Made by a program: the position numbers and the translations under genes. From assembly GCA_910577675.1 (NCBI GenBank), contig CAJTOR010000044.1:168-31265 (forward strand): a DNA stretch of 31,098 bases. The letters are read 5' to 3'. The notes under the pieces were generated by a model. It was not told where the DNA came from. It saw only the letters and a program-made list of their open reading frames with translations, and did no database searches. The DNA comes from an uncultured Lachnospiraceae bacterium. GTDB taxonomy: Bacteria; Bacillota; Clostridia; Lachnospirales; Lachnospiraceae. This document shows, piece after piece, positions 1-8,122 of this stretch (position 1 is the stretch's first letter; each line of letters opens with the position of its first letter).

Positions 1-349
1 GCATGCGGAACTAAAAACAGCAGGAGCCAGTACAGAGCCGGAAGGAATTACTGGGAGCGGAGCGGACAGGAGTTCCTTTAAGGGATAGGGGGATGGGAGG
101 GCGGATGCGGGACTAAAACAGCAGGAGCCAGTACAGACCGGAAGGAATTACTGGGAGCGGATAAGAGTTCTTTCCAAGGTTGAGGGGATGGGAGGGCGGA
201 TGCGGAACTAAAAACAGCAGGAGCCAGTACAGAGCCGGAAGGAATTACTGGGAGAGGAGCGGACAGGAAGCCTTCCCAAGTGTGTGGGGATGGAAGAGTA
301 AATGGGGAATAAAACACCAGGCGATTGGACAGAACTGGATGGATTTCTT
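1..349. repeat. Tandem array of ~100 bp non-coding repeats (three copies plus a decayed fourth)
   Basis: A unit beginning ATGCGGAACTAAAAACAGCA and containing GAGCCAGTACAG and GAAGGAATTACTGGGAG recurs at about 3, 105 and 200, with a degenerate fourth copy from about 302. The periods are 102, 95 and about 102 bases. Because they are not all multiples of three, the unit is unlikely to encode protein; the open frames across it are by-products of the repetition. Copies differ by small indels and substitutions. The array probably continues left of the window. Function is unknown. Confidence 0.85.
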
Positions 350-380
350 AAAAAATATACAATAAGTTTATTTAAACCAC

Positions 381-410
381 TTGACAAACCCAGACCATTT
401 GTGGTATCGT
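381..410 (+). promoter_or_regulatory. Sigma-A type promoter of the attenuator leader
   Basis: TTGACA at 381-386 is separated by 18 bases from TATCGT at 405-410. It lies 68 bases upstream of the leader-peptide start codon, so it would transcribe the short open frame and the terminator that follow. Confidence 0.6.
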
Positions 411-477
411 AAAAAGCGGTTAGTTTGACCGGCACTTATTATCAGTTTTTTTGACCTATGGAAAGGGGGCGATTTGT

Positions 478-534
478 ATGACAAACTTATATTTAACGGA
501 TGTTGTGCGAATCGCTTTGTTATCTGTCAGGTGA
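478..534 (+). CDS. 18-residue leader peptide of a putative transcription attenuator
   Basis: The frame reads MTNLYLTDVVRIALLSVR and stops with TGA. A purine-rich AAAGGGGG ribosome site lies at about 462-470. It sits between a good promoter (381-410) and an intrinsic terminator (543-569). Codons 6-10 contain the left arm of an antiterminator (495-505) that pairs with the left arm of that terminator. This promoter / tiny ORF / competing-stem layout is known from ribosome-mediated attenuation of amino-acid biosynthesis and antibiotic-resistance genes. The peptide is rich in Leu (4 of 18), Val and Arg but has no long run of one amino acid, so drug-stalled translation is as likely as amino-acid sensing. 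I do not recognise the peptide. It is too short for a confident call from coding statistics. Confidence 0.5.
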   Translation: MTNLYLTDVVRIALLSVR

Positions 535-542
535 ATTTTTTC

Positions 543-569
543 AAGCATCCGTTTGCGGGTGCTTTTTTT
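543..569 (+). terminator. Intrinsic terminator with competing antiterminator
   Basis: AAGCATCCG (543-551) pairs with CGGGTGCTT (556-564) around a TTTG loop, with one G-T wobble, and ends in a run of T. The alternative stem pairs AACGGATG (495-502) with CATCCGTT (546-553), extended by TTG (503-505) with CAA (542-544) after one bulged base. The two stems share 543-553 and cannot coexist. Confidence 0.7.
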
Positions 570-769
570 ATGCATATGGGCAAGTAAGGAATTTAGCTGT
601 TTACACAGGCTCCCTGTGCTACAAATGCATCAAGAATTGAAATATAGTAAAATGCATTTTTACAACTAATGTAATTCTACATTTTGTTATGTATGATAAT
701 ATTTATCAAGCGCAGTATCTGAAAACGGTATCTGGCATGTGGCGGGTAGGGAAAATATATTTTGCTTGA

Positions 770-1114
770 TTAAATGAATATGCCGTAGTATACAGAACCG
801 ATAAGAAAAATATGGTTAAAAAAGGGTTGACGACTGTTAATTCCTTAGATATCGGACATCTTGATTTGTCGGTGTAAGTTTAGATGTTGCATGGGATTAT
901 TACTGTCATAAGAATTTTAGCCGATCAGGGATATGAGGAAGTAGCAGAGTGGATTTTGAATTTCCTTTGACATCCAAATATAAGTTTGAATAGGAAAAGT
1001 GCAAAAACAACATGGATAGCCGCATTTGCCTATATCGGGTATGGGCAAATAAAGCAGATTATCAAAACTATCCGAAATAAAAAATCAAAACTTATTGAAG
1101 GAGTAAGGGAATGA
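770..1114 (+). pseudogene. Broken small gene translationally coupled to the downstream ATPase
   Basis: One frame reads through 770-1114 with three interior stops: TAA 875, TAG 881 and TGA 968. The conceptual pieces look protein-like: EYAVVYRTDKKNMVKKGL, then MLHGIITVIRILADQGYEEV ending WILNFL (884-967), then HPNISLNRKSAKTTWIAAFA and a basic tail ending EGVRE (971-1111). Its final TGA (1112-1114) overlaps the ATG of the next gene as ATGA, which is the usual sign of translational coupling. The 28-residue piece starting at 884 could still be made. I do not recognise the family. The rest of 571-769 shows no gene I can support. Confidence 0.45.
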
Positions 1115-3120
1115 AAAGATTAAGCAATATTTTAAGGTCGATGGACGAAAATACCAGTACATATGTAGAAATGTATAACGGGACGATGAGGGTCGTTTTA
1201 CCTACCGGCGGGGATTCGGTCAGTTATTTTGACTATAATCCGACTTATTACCAAGGTGAGATTGGCCTGTTGATTACAGGGACGAACAAGCAGGCGCAGG
1301 ATAAACCCACGCTGACCTGGCAGATTCCTGCCGCGATGCTTGGGATTAAGGATTTTACTCCCGCCGCCGCAGATTATTGTCTGAGGGCGTTCGGGAAATA
1401 TGTGGACGAACTGAACGAGGAACTTTACAACAGGGCGCGCACTGACAAAGAAAATGGAAAATATTATATTGACCATCCAAACGGGGTGGTCTTAAAGAGG
1501 AACACGGCATTTTTTGCAATATGTACCTGCAAGGACTATGTGAATGGAGGAGGGGTGACGGTTTATGTGATTGAAGATGAAAAACAGCTCCCGCCAAGGA
1601 TGTGCCTTTGCCTGCGCATGCAGGTGCAGCTTCCGGCAAAACGTTTAAAGAAATCCATACATATGCTGTGTACCGACCTGCCTCAGGCCATTGACCGGTT
1701 TGTTGCAGATTTTGACTGTGAAGGATTGGAGGAGAGTGTTAGGCTGGAGGCAAAGCAGGAGGGAATCCGCGCGTGGTTAAGGCAGAGTGATTACTGTGCG
1801 TTCATTGCAAACGGAAGCATCCTTCCGCGCTCTAAAGGCAGTGACCTGCCAATGGAGGATGCCGTTTTGTTTGCGTCCGTGCCAGGGGAGGAAATAGAAG
1901 TCTGTGGTGTGAAAGGATTTGGAATAAAGCGCGGGGTAACAGTGATTACCGGCGGTGGCTACTCAGGAAAATCAACTTTGTTAGACGCGGTTTCAGCGGG
2001 GATTTACAATCATATTGCAGGGGATGGGAGGGAGCTTTGTATCACGGACGAAACAGCAGTAACAATTTCAGCAGAGGAGGCAAGGAGCGTTAAGCGGGTA
2101 AATATTTCACCATTTATCAAGTGGATTCCGGGTGGGAACCCGCATGTTTTTTCAACGGAGAGGGCATCCGGTTCCACCTCGGAAGCCGCCAACATAATGG
2201 AAGCGGTGGAATGTGGCGCAAAACTTTTGCTGATAGATGAAGATCGGAGTGCGACGAATTTTATGATCCGTGACCGGATGATGAAAGAGTTGATTAAGAA
2301 GGAGCCGATCACTCCGTTCACCGACAGGGTTAATGAATTGTATCAGGTACTAAATGTATCAACAATACTTGTGATCGGGGGGAGCGGGGAATATTTAGCT
2401 GTCGCAGACCAGATTTATGAGATGGATGAATTTGTGATGCGCAATGTAACAAAACGGGCGAGGCAGTTGTGTGGTATTACAGAGAAACCCATGGAAGAAA
2501 ATGCCGAAAGCTTGATGGATGTCAGTGATTTTAACGGTACCGGCAACGAAACCTTTATGGCGGATTGGAGCCAGGACAGGGTGCTTTGCGCCGAATGTTT
2601 TAGCCCCTATCCCAAGGGCAGTGGCAGGGAGTATCTAAGAGTTTCTGAGATGGGATTTTTGATGGTTGGGGATGAGCAGATTGATGTCAGGGGACTGCAT
2701 AATATTGTTTCAGGTCACCAGCTTGATGCGTTAGGATATATGCTGCGGTATTTGGAAAACCTGACAGGTGGGAATCTGGCGGGTGGCGTTATTTTAAAGG
2801 AATTCAGCGCAACGGAAGGGTTGAAAAAGCGCATAATCCCGGATAATATTTCCGCGGATGGTGAGGGCGGGTCGATGGAGGAGTTGGGTGCGGATGGTTT
2901 CCCGTATGTGGAAACTATTGACCTTGATGTGCAGATTGACGCACTCTATGAAAAAATCGACCGGGAGGGGCTTGATTGTGTATTTTCTTCCTATTTTACC
3001 TCCATGGGAAGGTTCCTTGATCTGCCGAGAAAATGTGAATTAAAAGCGGTGATTAACCGGATGAGAAAAATTAGTTTTGTTTCAGGAAAAAATGGGAAAA
3101 TATTGAATTGTAGGAGATAA
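1111..3120 (+). CDS. ABC-class P-loop ATPase (ABC_ATPase / MRB1590-like family)
   Basis: This 669-residue protein matches the layout of the stand-alone 'predicted ATPase of the ABC class' family. It has an N-terminal accessory region (about 1-240) and a nucleotide-binding core with Walker A GGGYSGKST at about 281-289. A signature-like SGSTSEAANIMEAVE follows at about 354-368, with Walker B LLLIDEDRSATNF at about 372-384. A C-terminal helical region carries the conserved R/K-rich patch. It has no membrane segments, so it is not a transporter half. The trypanosome homologue MRB1590 binds RNA, so a nucleic-acid role is possible but not shown here. The start is supported by GAAGGAG seven bases upstream. 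It overlaps the preceding broken frame by four bases and is followed after four bases by a second P-loop gene. Function in the cell is unknown. Confidence 0.85.
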   Translation: MKRLSNILRSMDENTSTYVEMYNGTMRVVLPTGGDSVSYFDYNPTYYQGEIGLLITGTNKQAQDKPTLTWQIPAAMLGIKDFTPAAADYCLRAFGKYVDELNEELYNRARTDKENGKYYIDHPNGVVLKRNTAFFAICTCKDYVNGGGVTVYVIEDEKQLPPRMCLCLRMQVQLPAKRLKKSIHMLCTDLPQAIDRFVADFDCEGLEESVRLEAKQEGIRAWLRQSDYCAFIANGSILPRSKGSDLPMEDAVLFASVPGEEIEVCGVKGFGIKRGVTVITGGGYSGKSTLLDAVSAGIYNHIAGDGRELCITDETAVTISAEEARSVKRVNISPFIKWIPGGNPHVFSTERASGSTSEAANIMEAVECGAKLLLIDEDRSATNFMIRDRMMKELIKKEPITPFTDRVNELYQVLNVSTILVIGGSGEYLAVADQIYEMDEFVMRNVTKRARQLCGITEKPMEENAESLMDVSDFNGTGNETFMADWSQDRVLCAECFSPYPKGSGREYLRVSEMGFLMVGDEQIDVRGLHNIVSGHQLDALGYMLRYLENLTGGNLAGGVILKEFSATEGLKKRIIPDNISADGEGGSMEELGADGFPYVETIDLDVQIDALYEKIDREGLDCVFSSYFTSMGRFLDLPRKCELKAVINRMRKISFVSGKNGKILNCRR

Positions 3121-3124
3121 TATT

Positions 3125-3922
3125 ATGGAGCGGGACAATTATTTTGTAGAAGGTTTGCAGGGCGCGGGCAAATCTACTTTTGTGCATAAGTTTTCGGAAC
3201 AGTTTCCGGATTATAAAATTTTTCGTGAGGGGGATTATTCCCCGGTTGAACTGGCCTGGTGCGCATATTGTACGGAGGAAGAATACAGTGGGATATTGGA
3301 GGAATATCCGGCGCTTGAGGGAGAGATAAAGGCAAAAACTATATTGGAGGGAGGACACAGGATAATCTGTTACACGCAGATATTGACCGATATCTTGGAT
3401 TTTCACAGAAACCTTGAAAAATTTGAAATATACAATGGGAATCTGGAACGGGCGGCTTTTGAAGAAGTGGTTCTTGGGCGATATGCGAAATGGAACGGGA
3501 GGGGGCAGGTATTTGAGTGCTCTGTTTTCCAGAATATAGTGGAGAACCAGATGTTGTATCTCCAGATGACGGATGACGAGATTCTTTGTTTTTACAGGAA
3601 ATTAAAGAATATTCTTGAGGGGAAACCTTACAAGATAATTTATCTGGATGTGGATGATATTGCGGCGGGGATTACCTGTATCCGCAAAGAGCGCTCGGAT
3701 GAGAAAGGGAATGAATTGTGGTTTCCGCTGATGGTTCGGTATGTGGAGGAATCGCCATATGGGAAGAAGCATGCCCTTGCAGGGTTTGAGGGATTAATTT
3801 GCCATCTTGCAAGGAGAAGGGCGCTGGAACACCGGATTATGGAGGAAGTCTTTAAGGGAAGAGTAATTATATTTAAATCGAAAGGCTACAGGATGGAGGA
3901 GGTTTTGATGCAGCTAAGGTAA
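3125..3922 (+). CDS. P-loop kinase-like NTPase of unknown substrate
   Basis: This 265-residue soluble protein has a Walker A, EGLQGAGKSTF, at residues 9-19. Its arrangement recalls small nucleoside/nucleotide kinases: a Walker A at the very N-terminus and a hydrophobic strand ending in acidic residues (IIYLDVDD, about 177-184). A helical segment between them contains EGGHRIICYTQ. A lid-like region (CIRKERSDEKGNELWF) follows. No specific family is recognised. The start has GGAG eight bases upstream, and the gene begins four bases after the ATPase stop, so the two are almost certainly co-transcribed. Phosphorylation of a nucleoside or other small molecule is an inference from the fold signature only. 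Confidence 0.75.
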   Translation: MERDNYFVEGLQGAGKSTFVHKFSEQFPDYKIFREGDYSPVELAWCAYCTEEEYSGILEEYPALEGEIKAKTILEGGHRIICYTQILTDILDFHRNLEKFEIYNGNLERAAFEEVVLGRYAKWNGRGQVFECSVFQNIVENQMLYLQMTDDEILCFYRKLKNILEGKPYKIIYLDVDDIAAGITCIRKERSDEKGNELWFPLMVRYVEESPYGKKHALAGFEGLICHLARRRALEHRIMEEVFKGRVIIFKSKGYRMEEVLMQLR

Positions 3923-4001
3923 GGTGTGGCAGATTCGTTTGCGTCGGGGAGGGTAACACGCGGGGAATGCAGATGCATTGTGGGTCGCAAATTTCTATGA
4001 T

Positions 4002-4901
4002 CTATAAAAGGGCGGGGGAGGATGTTATATACTTATAAAGAGTATCGGCGGCGGGGTTTTTGCTCTTTTTGCGGTCGCAGACAATATGGATGGAGTGCAT
4101 TGGCATATCGCAGTCAATCCGGATTTTTACCAGTTTTTTTTCCTTTAGCAGCGGTGCTGCAAGACTCTCCGGGATAAAGCCGATCCCGAGGTTGTTCTCA
4201 ATCATGGGGAGCATAAGACTGGAAGTTTCAACCTCCATATCCGGTTCAATATCTATTTTGTGTTTTGCAAAGAAGTCCTTGTACAGATGGTAGGTAGCAG
4301 TTTCACGCCCAAGCCCGATCCATGGGTATTTTGGGAATTCTGTCAGCGCCAAAGGGTTTTGGCATAAATGTTTATACTGCGTTCCTCCAACCAGCATTTC
4401 CCTGAAATCCAGTACTTTTACAGACAAATAATTGGGCGGCAGTTCGAAGGGGGATGTGATTGCTGCAAAATCCAGCCTGCCGCCTGTCAACTGTTTTAAG
4501 ATTTCCGGCGTTGTGTGGTTGTGGATCTTAATATTGATTGCGGGGTACTGCAGTCTAAAGTCGTGTAATATATGCAGCAGAAAGAGGGAGAGGGCGGTTG
4601 CTGTCGCACCGATTTCTGCGGTGCCGCAGTTTGGGGAATCTTTCCTGGTAATTTCATCCTGTGCGCTTTTAAGAAGCTGATACGCTGATTCAGCGTGCGA
4701 ATAGAGGAGTTCGCCTTCCTGGGTAAGGCGGATTCCCCTTGCCTCGCGGATAAATAACCTGCAATTAAGCTGCGACTCGAGCAGTTTTATAATGCGTGAT
4801 ACATTTGGCTGGTTACTGCCAAGCGCTGCGGCTGCTTTGGTCATATTTCTGTATTTTGCAACAAAGTAAAATATTTTGTAGTATTCAAAATTGATATCCA
4901 T
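4002..4901 (-). CDS. LysR-family transcriptional regulator
   Basis: The protein begins MDINFEYYKIFYFVAKYRNM. It has the LysR winged helix in the first ~60 residues (MTKAAAALGSNQPNVSRIIKLLE, then LFIREARGIRLTQEGE). A linker helix follows, then a periplasmic-binding-like effector domain (from about 90) with typical IGATATALSLFLL and GGRLDFAAI segments. Total length is 299 residues, normal for the family. I prefer the ATG at 4901. A TTG seven codons upstream (4922) would place the start inside the purine-rich TTGGAGAAA, which is better read as the ribosome site. It diverges from the MATE exporter, the classical arrangement for a LysR protein that controls its neighbour. It is convergent with the preceding kinase-like gene. 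The effector is unknown. Confidence 0.9.
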   Translation of the reverse strand: MDINFEYYKIFYFVAKYRNMTKAAAALGSNQPNVSRIIKLLESQLNCRLFIREARGIRLTQEGELLYSHAESAYQLLKSAQDEITRKDSPNCGTAEIGATATALSLFLLHILHDFRLQYPAINIKIHNHTTPEILKQLTGGRLDFAAITSPFELPPNYLSVKVLDFREMLVGGTQYKHLCQNPLALTEFPKYPWIGLGRETATYHLYKDFFAKHKIDIEPDMEVETSSLMLPMIENNLGIGFIPESLAAPLLKEKKLVKIRIDCDMPMHSIHIVCDRKKSKNPAADTLYKYITSSPALL

Positions 4902-5024
4902 ATGTTTTTTGTATTTCTCCAATATATTATATATATTTTTAATATCATATGAAAAGTATTATAATACGATTCAGGGCTTATGTAAATAGGCTTGGATAAA
5001 TTGATACAGAAAGGACATGGTTTT
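4902..5024. promoter_or_regulatory. Divergent LysR/MATE control region
   Basis: This 123-base A/T-rich interval carries a TATAAT at 4960-4965 pointing toward the exporter, with no good -35 partner. That is common for promoters needing a LysR activator. Imperfect A/T palindromes such as ATATCATATGA (about 4942-4952) could be the regulator box, but no clear T-N11-A site can be singled out by eye. AAAGGA at 5011 is the ribosome site of the exporter. Confidence 0.45.
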
Positions 5025-6368
5025 GTGAATAAGGATTTAACGGCGGGAAAACCGTCAAAAGTACTCTGGGAGTTTTGTCTTCCGCTGTTTGGCAGCATTA
5101 TTTTTCAGCAGCTTTACAATATTGCGGACAGTCTGGTGGCGGGAAAGTTTATCAGCGAAAACGCGCTGGCAGCGGTTGGGAACAGCTATGAGATCACTCT
5201 GGTATTTATCGCTTTTGCATTTGGCTGCAATATGGGCTGCTCCGTTATTGTATCGCAGTTGTTTGGCGCAAAGGAATATGCCAGGCTTAAAACTGCGGTG
5301 ACAACTGCATGTATTTTCAGCGCCATCCTCTGCGGGGTATTGATGGCGGCGGGGATTTTTTGCTGTGCGCCTCTGCTGCATATTATTGATACGCCCAAAG
5401 AAGTATTTGCTGATTCAAAGCTGTATTTGGATATTTATGTATGGGGACTGCCGTTTGTATTTTTCTATAATATTGCAACCGGGATTTTTTCGGCTCTGGG
5501 GGATTCGAAAACACCATTCTATTTTCTGGCGGTTTCCTCCACATCCAATATTGCGGTCGATATTTTGTTTGTAAAAGCGTTTGATATGGGAGTGGCAGGC
5601 GTTGCGTGGGCAACGTTTTTATGCCAGGGTATAAGTTGTGTTTTGGCGGTTATTGCAGTGTGGAAACGGCTTGGAAAAATACAGGCACAGGAGAAATCAG
5701 CACTTTTTGACTGGCGGCTTTTCAAAAAGTTTATCGCGATTGCCATTCCAAGCATCTTGCAGCAGAGTTTTGTGTCGGTGGGAAACATTATAGTCCAGAA
5801 GGTTATCAACGGTTTTGGTTTTTCGGTTATGGCAGGTTATTCCGCCGCTGTAAAGCTGAATAGTCTGGCAACCACCTCTTTTATCACAATCAGCAACGGA
5901 ATTTCCAACTTTTCCGCCCAGAACCTCGGAGCCCATAAGTACGGGCGGATAAAGGAGGGCTTTGGTGCCGGGCGGAAAATGGTATGGTGTCTCTGTATTC
6001 CGTTTTGTTTTTTGTATATTGCATTTGGAAAATATTTCCTTCTTCTGTTTATGGAGGAGAGTTCGGTTGAGGCACTACAGACCGGTCGGCAGTTTTTGTG
6101 GATTGTTTCCCCGTTTTATTTTGTGATTGCCGTGAAATTTATTGTGGACGGGATTCTGCGCGGGGTGAGTGCAATGCGTCAGTTTATGATTGCAACTTTC
6201 ACCGATCTGGTATTGCGCATTATTCTGGCTTTTATCTTTTCTGCCTGGATTGGCTCCGCACTTGGCATATGGCTTGCGTGGCCGGTCGGATGGATTGTTT
6301 CAACGCTTATGTCACTTGTCTTTTACCGCAGTAAATACCGCGAGATGGCTGATTGTGCCATCAGGTAA
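5025..6368 (+). CDS. MATE-family multidrug / toxin efflux transporter
   Basis: From the GTG at 5025 the protein is 447 residues and starts MNKDLTAGKPSKVLWEFCLP. The polytopic pattern of about 12 hydrophobic segments in two homologous halves fits MATE antiporters. So do LWEFCLPLFGSIIFQQLYNI, the GNSYEITLVFIAFAFGCNMG segment and the second-half counterpart IAIPSILQQSFVSVGNIIVQ. Such proteins use Na+ or H+ gradients to export cationic compounds across the membrane. An upstream in-frame TTG (4992) is possible but lacks a ribosome site. AAAGGA lies nine bases before the GTG. The divergent LysR gene is the likely regulator. The substrate is not predictable. Confidence 0.9.
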   Translation: MNKDLTAGKPSKVLWEFCLPLFGSIIFQQLYNIADSLVAGKFISENALAAVGNSYEITLVFIAFAFGCNMGCSVIVSQLFGAKEYARLKTAVTTACIFSAILCGVLMAAGIFCCAPLLHIIDTPKEVFADSKLYLDIYVWGLPFVFFYNIATGIFSALGDSKTPFYFLAVSSTSNIAVDILFVKAFDMGVAGVAWATFLCQGISCVLAVIAVWKRLGKIQAQEKSALFDWRLFKKFIAIAIPSILQQSFVSVGNIIVQKVINGFGFSVMAGYSAAVKLNSLATTSFITISNGISNFSAQNLGAHKYGRIKEGFGAGRKMVWCLCIPFCFLYIAFGKYFLLLFMEESSVEALQTGRQFLWIVSPFYFVIAVKFIVDGILRGVSAMRQFMIATFTDLVLRIILAFIFSAWIGSALGIWLAWPVGWIVSTLMSLVFYRSKYREMADCAIR

Positions 6369-6382
6369 GTTTTGTGATGAGT

Positions 6383-6508
6383 TTACCAAATACATATATT
6401 AGCATCAATGGGGGCGTTCTCCGTACCCGCAGGGGTGGCCGGTTCACCGTCCACAATGCCAAGATCTTCCCACACATCGCTGCTGTCAGGTTTTTCCCCC
6501 TGTGTCCA
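6383..6508 (-). pseudogene. Cut-off C-terminal half of a CBM5/12-type chitin-binding domain
   Basis: Immediately after the TGA (6509-6511) that ends the membrane-anchored protein, the same frame continues for 41 codons to a TAA at 6383-6385. It begins WTQGEKPDSSDVWEDLG. Joined to the upstream YRAK, it restores the family pattern YxAK-W-WTQGxxPxxxxVW. The TGA therefore sits where the family normally has the first Trp of the WW pair. This looks like a TGG to TGA nonsense change and not a natural end. Confidence 0.75.
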
Positions 6509-7300
6509 TCATTTTGCCCGGTATTGACATCCCTCATAGCTTACAATGTCGCCGCCCGTGTAGACCGCGGTTTTATCCCATGCCTTAGCGGAGGAGGCAG
6601 GAGCTTTGGGGGTGTCTGTGGCAGGTGGTTCTGTGTTCTTATCAGGCGTTTTGCCCATATCAGGAGCCCCGGTGTTTTCCGTCTGATTTTCGGGTGGGGC
6701 AATATCTTTGGTGGGGGCGGGGGTTATCTCCGGCATTCTGGTTGGAACATCCGTTGTTTCCGGATTCTTGTCCTGACTATTTGTCGGGGGATTAACCGGG
6801 GTTTCATTTTGAGCAGTATCTTCAGGTGGTGCGGATGTTATCTCTGTAACTGTGCCAGGGCTGTCTTTTGGAGGTTCTTCCTCACTTTTGTCAGGGTTAA
6901 AGTCCTCGCCCGGGTTTTTGGTGGTATCTGGATTTATGTCGGGAGTGTTTGTTGGATTATCTGTCTGGTTGTTGTCCGGGTTTACGTTCTGACCTGGATT
7001 TATGGTTGTGTCCGGATTTATGTCGGGAGTGTTTGTTGGATTATCTATCTGACTATTATCCGGTGTTTTTGAGGGAATATTTGCTGTGCTGTTATTGTGG
7101 GCAGTATCTTGGTTCGGGTTTGTAGTTGATTGAGGAAGTCCGCCGGGATCCCCTTTCTTGTTATCTGCATGGTTTCCACCCGACCCGGCAGGGATATCGG
7201 TATTAGTGCGTGGTCTGATATGCAGCCAGATAAGGGAGGCGGTCAGAAGACCAAGTACAAACCCGCCCAGCGCATAATATAGCCGTTTCTTTTTTTCCAT
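6509..7300 (-). CDS. Membrane-anchored Pro/Thr/Asn-rich protein with truncated chitin-binding (CBM5/12) domain
   Basis: The 263-residue product has a short basic N-terminus and one membrane segment (about 8-27, LYYALGGFVLGLLTASLIWL). A low-complexity extracellular linker of Pro, Thr, Asn, Asp and Gln spans about 30-235. It includes a near-perfect internal duplication, DNPTNTPDINPDTT, at about 87-100 and 114-127. The C-terminal AWDKTAVYTGGDIVSYEGCQ is the first half of a carbohydrate-binding module of the chitinase type, cut by TGA at the conserved Trp. GAGGT eight bases before the ATG supports the start. Any surface-binding role is probably lost or reduced. The antisense frame at 6353-7072 is a shadow of the linker. 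Confidence 0.75.
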   Translation of the reverse strand: MEKKKRLYYALGGFVLGLLTASLIWLHIRPRTNTDIPAGSGGNHADNKKGDPGGLPQSTTNPNQDTAHNNSTANIPSKTPDNSQIDNPTNTPDINPDTTINPGQNVNPDNNQTDNPTNTPDINPDTTKNPGEDFNPDKSEEEPPKDSPGTVTEITSAPPEDTAQNETPVNPPTNSQDKNPETTDVPTRMPEITPAPTKDIAPPENQTENTGAPDMGKTPDKNTEPPATDTPKAPASSAKAWDKTAVYTGGDIVSYEGCQYRAK

Positions 7301-7346
7301 AATTGTTTACCTCACTGAAATCTGATTTTAACCGGAATTTCCACGA

Positions 7347-7973
7347 TTAAGATTTTGCGGGTGGATTCCATGCTGGCGGGCAAAGCAGTGTGGTGCTTCT
7401 AATATCTGGAAGCACGTCATAGATGGAACAGCCCATCCGTGCCTCAAAGTTTTCCTTTATGGCAAATTTGGCATTCCAGCGCTCCACTGTATTTTTTCCT
7501 ATTCCGTATCTTCTCGCCACATCGACGAAGCGCTTTTCCAAAATGCAAAAACCGTAATCGGTGGCCAGTGAATCACACAGTTGGATAAGGAGGTCATAGT
7601 CATCCCATTCGCAGTGCGAAAGGAAAGCTTTGATTTGTTTTTCCTCCATGCTTTGCGGTTCAAAATCAAATTCTTTTAGGAACAGAGGGTAGGAATGTGT
7701 CATACATATTCTGGCAGCCTCTTCCCATCCGTTCTTAATACAGTAGAGGTACCCCTCGTATATATGGCGGGGGATATTGACTATGCCAACCCGCCTGCCG
7801 ATATCGTGCAAAAGTCCGAGTATGTAAGCCTTTTCCACGTCCATTCCGGGGAGTTTTTCAGCGATATTTCGCGCGGCAAGCCCCGTATTTTCGGAATGCT
7901 TAGTCCAGGGATCGGGATTTTTCGTGCCGGCAATTTCAAGTTCTTTCAGTGCTTCGGAGATGGTTGGCAGCAT
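7347..7973 (-). CDS. HD-domain metal-dependent phosphohydrolase
   Basis: The 208-residue soluble protein shows the HD superfamily metal ligands: H26 in KHSENT, H56-D57 in LLHDIGR, and a later THSYP histidine around residue 93. Proteins with this HDIG-type core hydrolyse nucleotides or phosphodiesters; the substrate here is unknown. AAGGAGG lies five bases before the ATG. The gene is 46 bases upstream of the truncated CBM protein on the same strand, so the two may share a transcript. About 150 bases with no clear terminator separate it from the small gene further upstream. Confidence 0.85.
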   Translation of the reverse strand: MLPTISEALKELEIAGTKNPDPWTKHSENTGLAARNIAEKLPGMDVEKAYILGLLHDIGRRVGIVNIPRHIYEGYLYCIKNGWEEAARICMTHSYPLFLKEFDFEPQSMEEKQIKAFLSHCEWDDYDLLIQLCDSLATDYGFCILEKRFVDVARRYGIGKNTVERWNAKFAIKENFEARMGCSIYDVLPDIRSTTLLCPPAWNPPAKS

Positions 7974-8122
7974 AATGGCCTCCTTATAAATAATTTATTG
8001 GCGTTATTTTTGCATCTGTAAACTGCGGGTAGTTTTATTTTGTGTTTGTAAATACCCTGTGTTATTAGCTGCGGTTTTCTATGTTGTTTTGCTCTTTGAT
8101 AAATACAGTGTTTTGGTGGATG

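Noticed and set aside
3923..4001. Terminator between the convergent kinase-like and LysR genes
   Set aside because: TTTGCG/CGCAAA can pair over a long loop, but there is no compact stem with a T-run.
6509..6511. UGA recoded as Trp or selenocysteine
   Set aside because: Trp is encoded by TGG throughout the window and several intact genes end in TGA (for example 14226-17210 and 26674-29532). No SECIS-like stem was seen and the expected residue is Trp, not Cys.
6353..7072. Long plus-strand frame of 239 codons opposite the Pro/Thr-rich protein
   Set aside because: Its Gly/Arg/Cys/Ile composition is the antisense image of the repetitive linker. It has no ribosome site and overlaps the end of the MATE gene.
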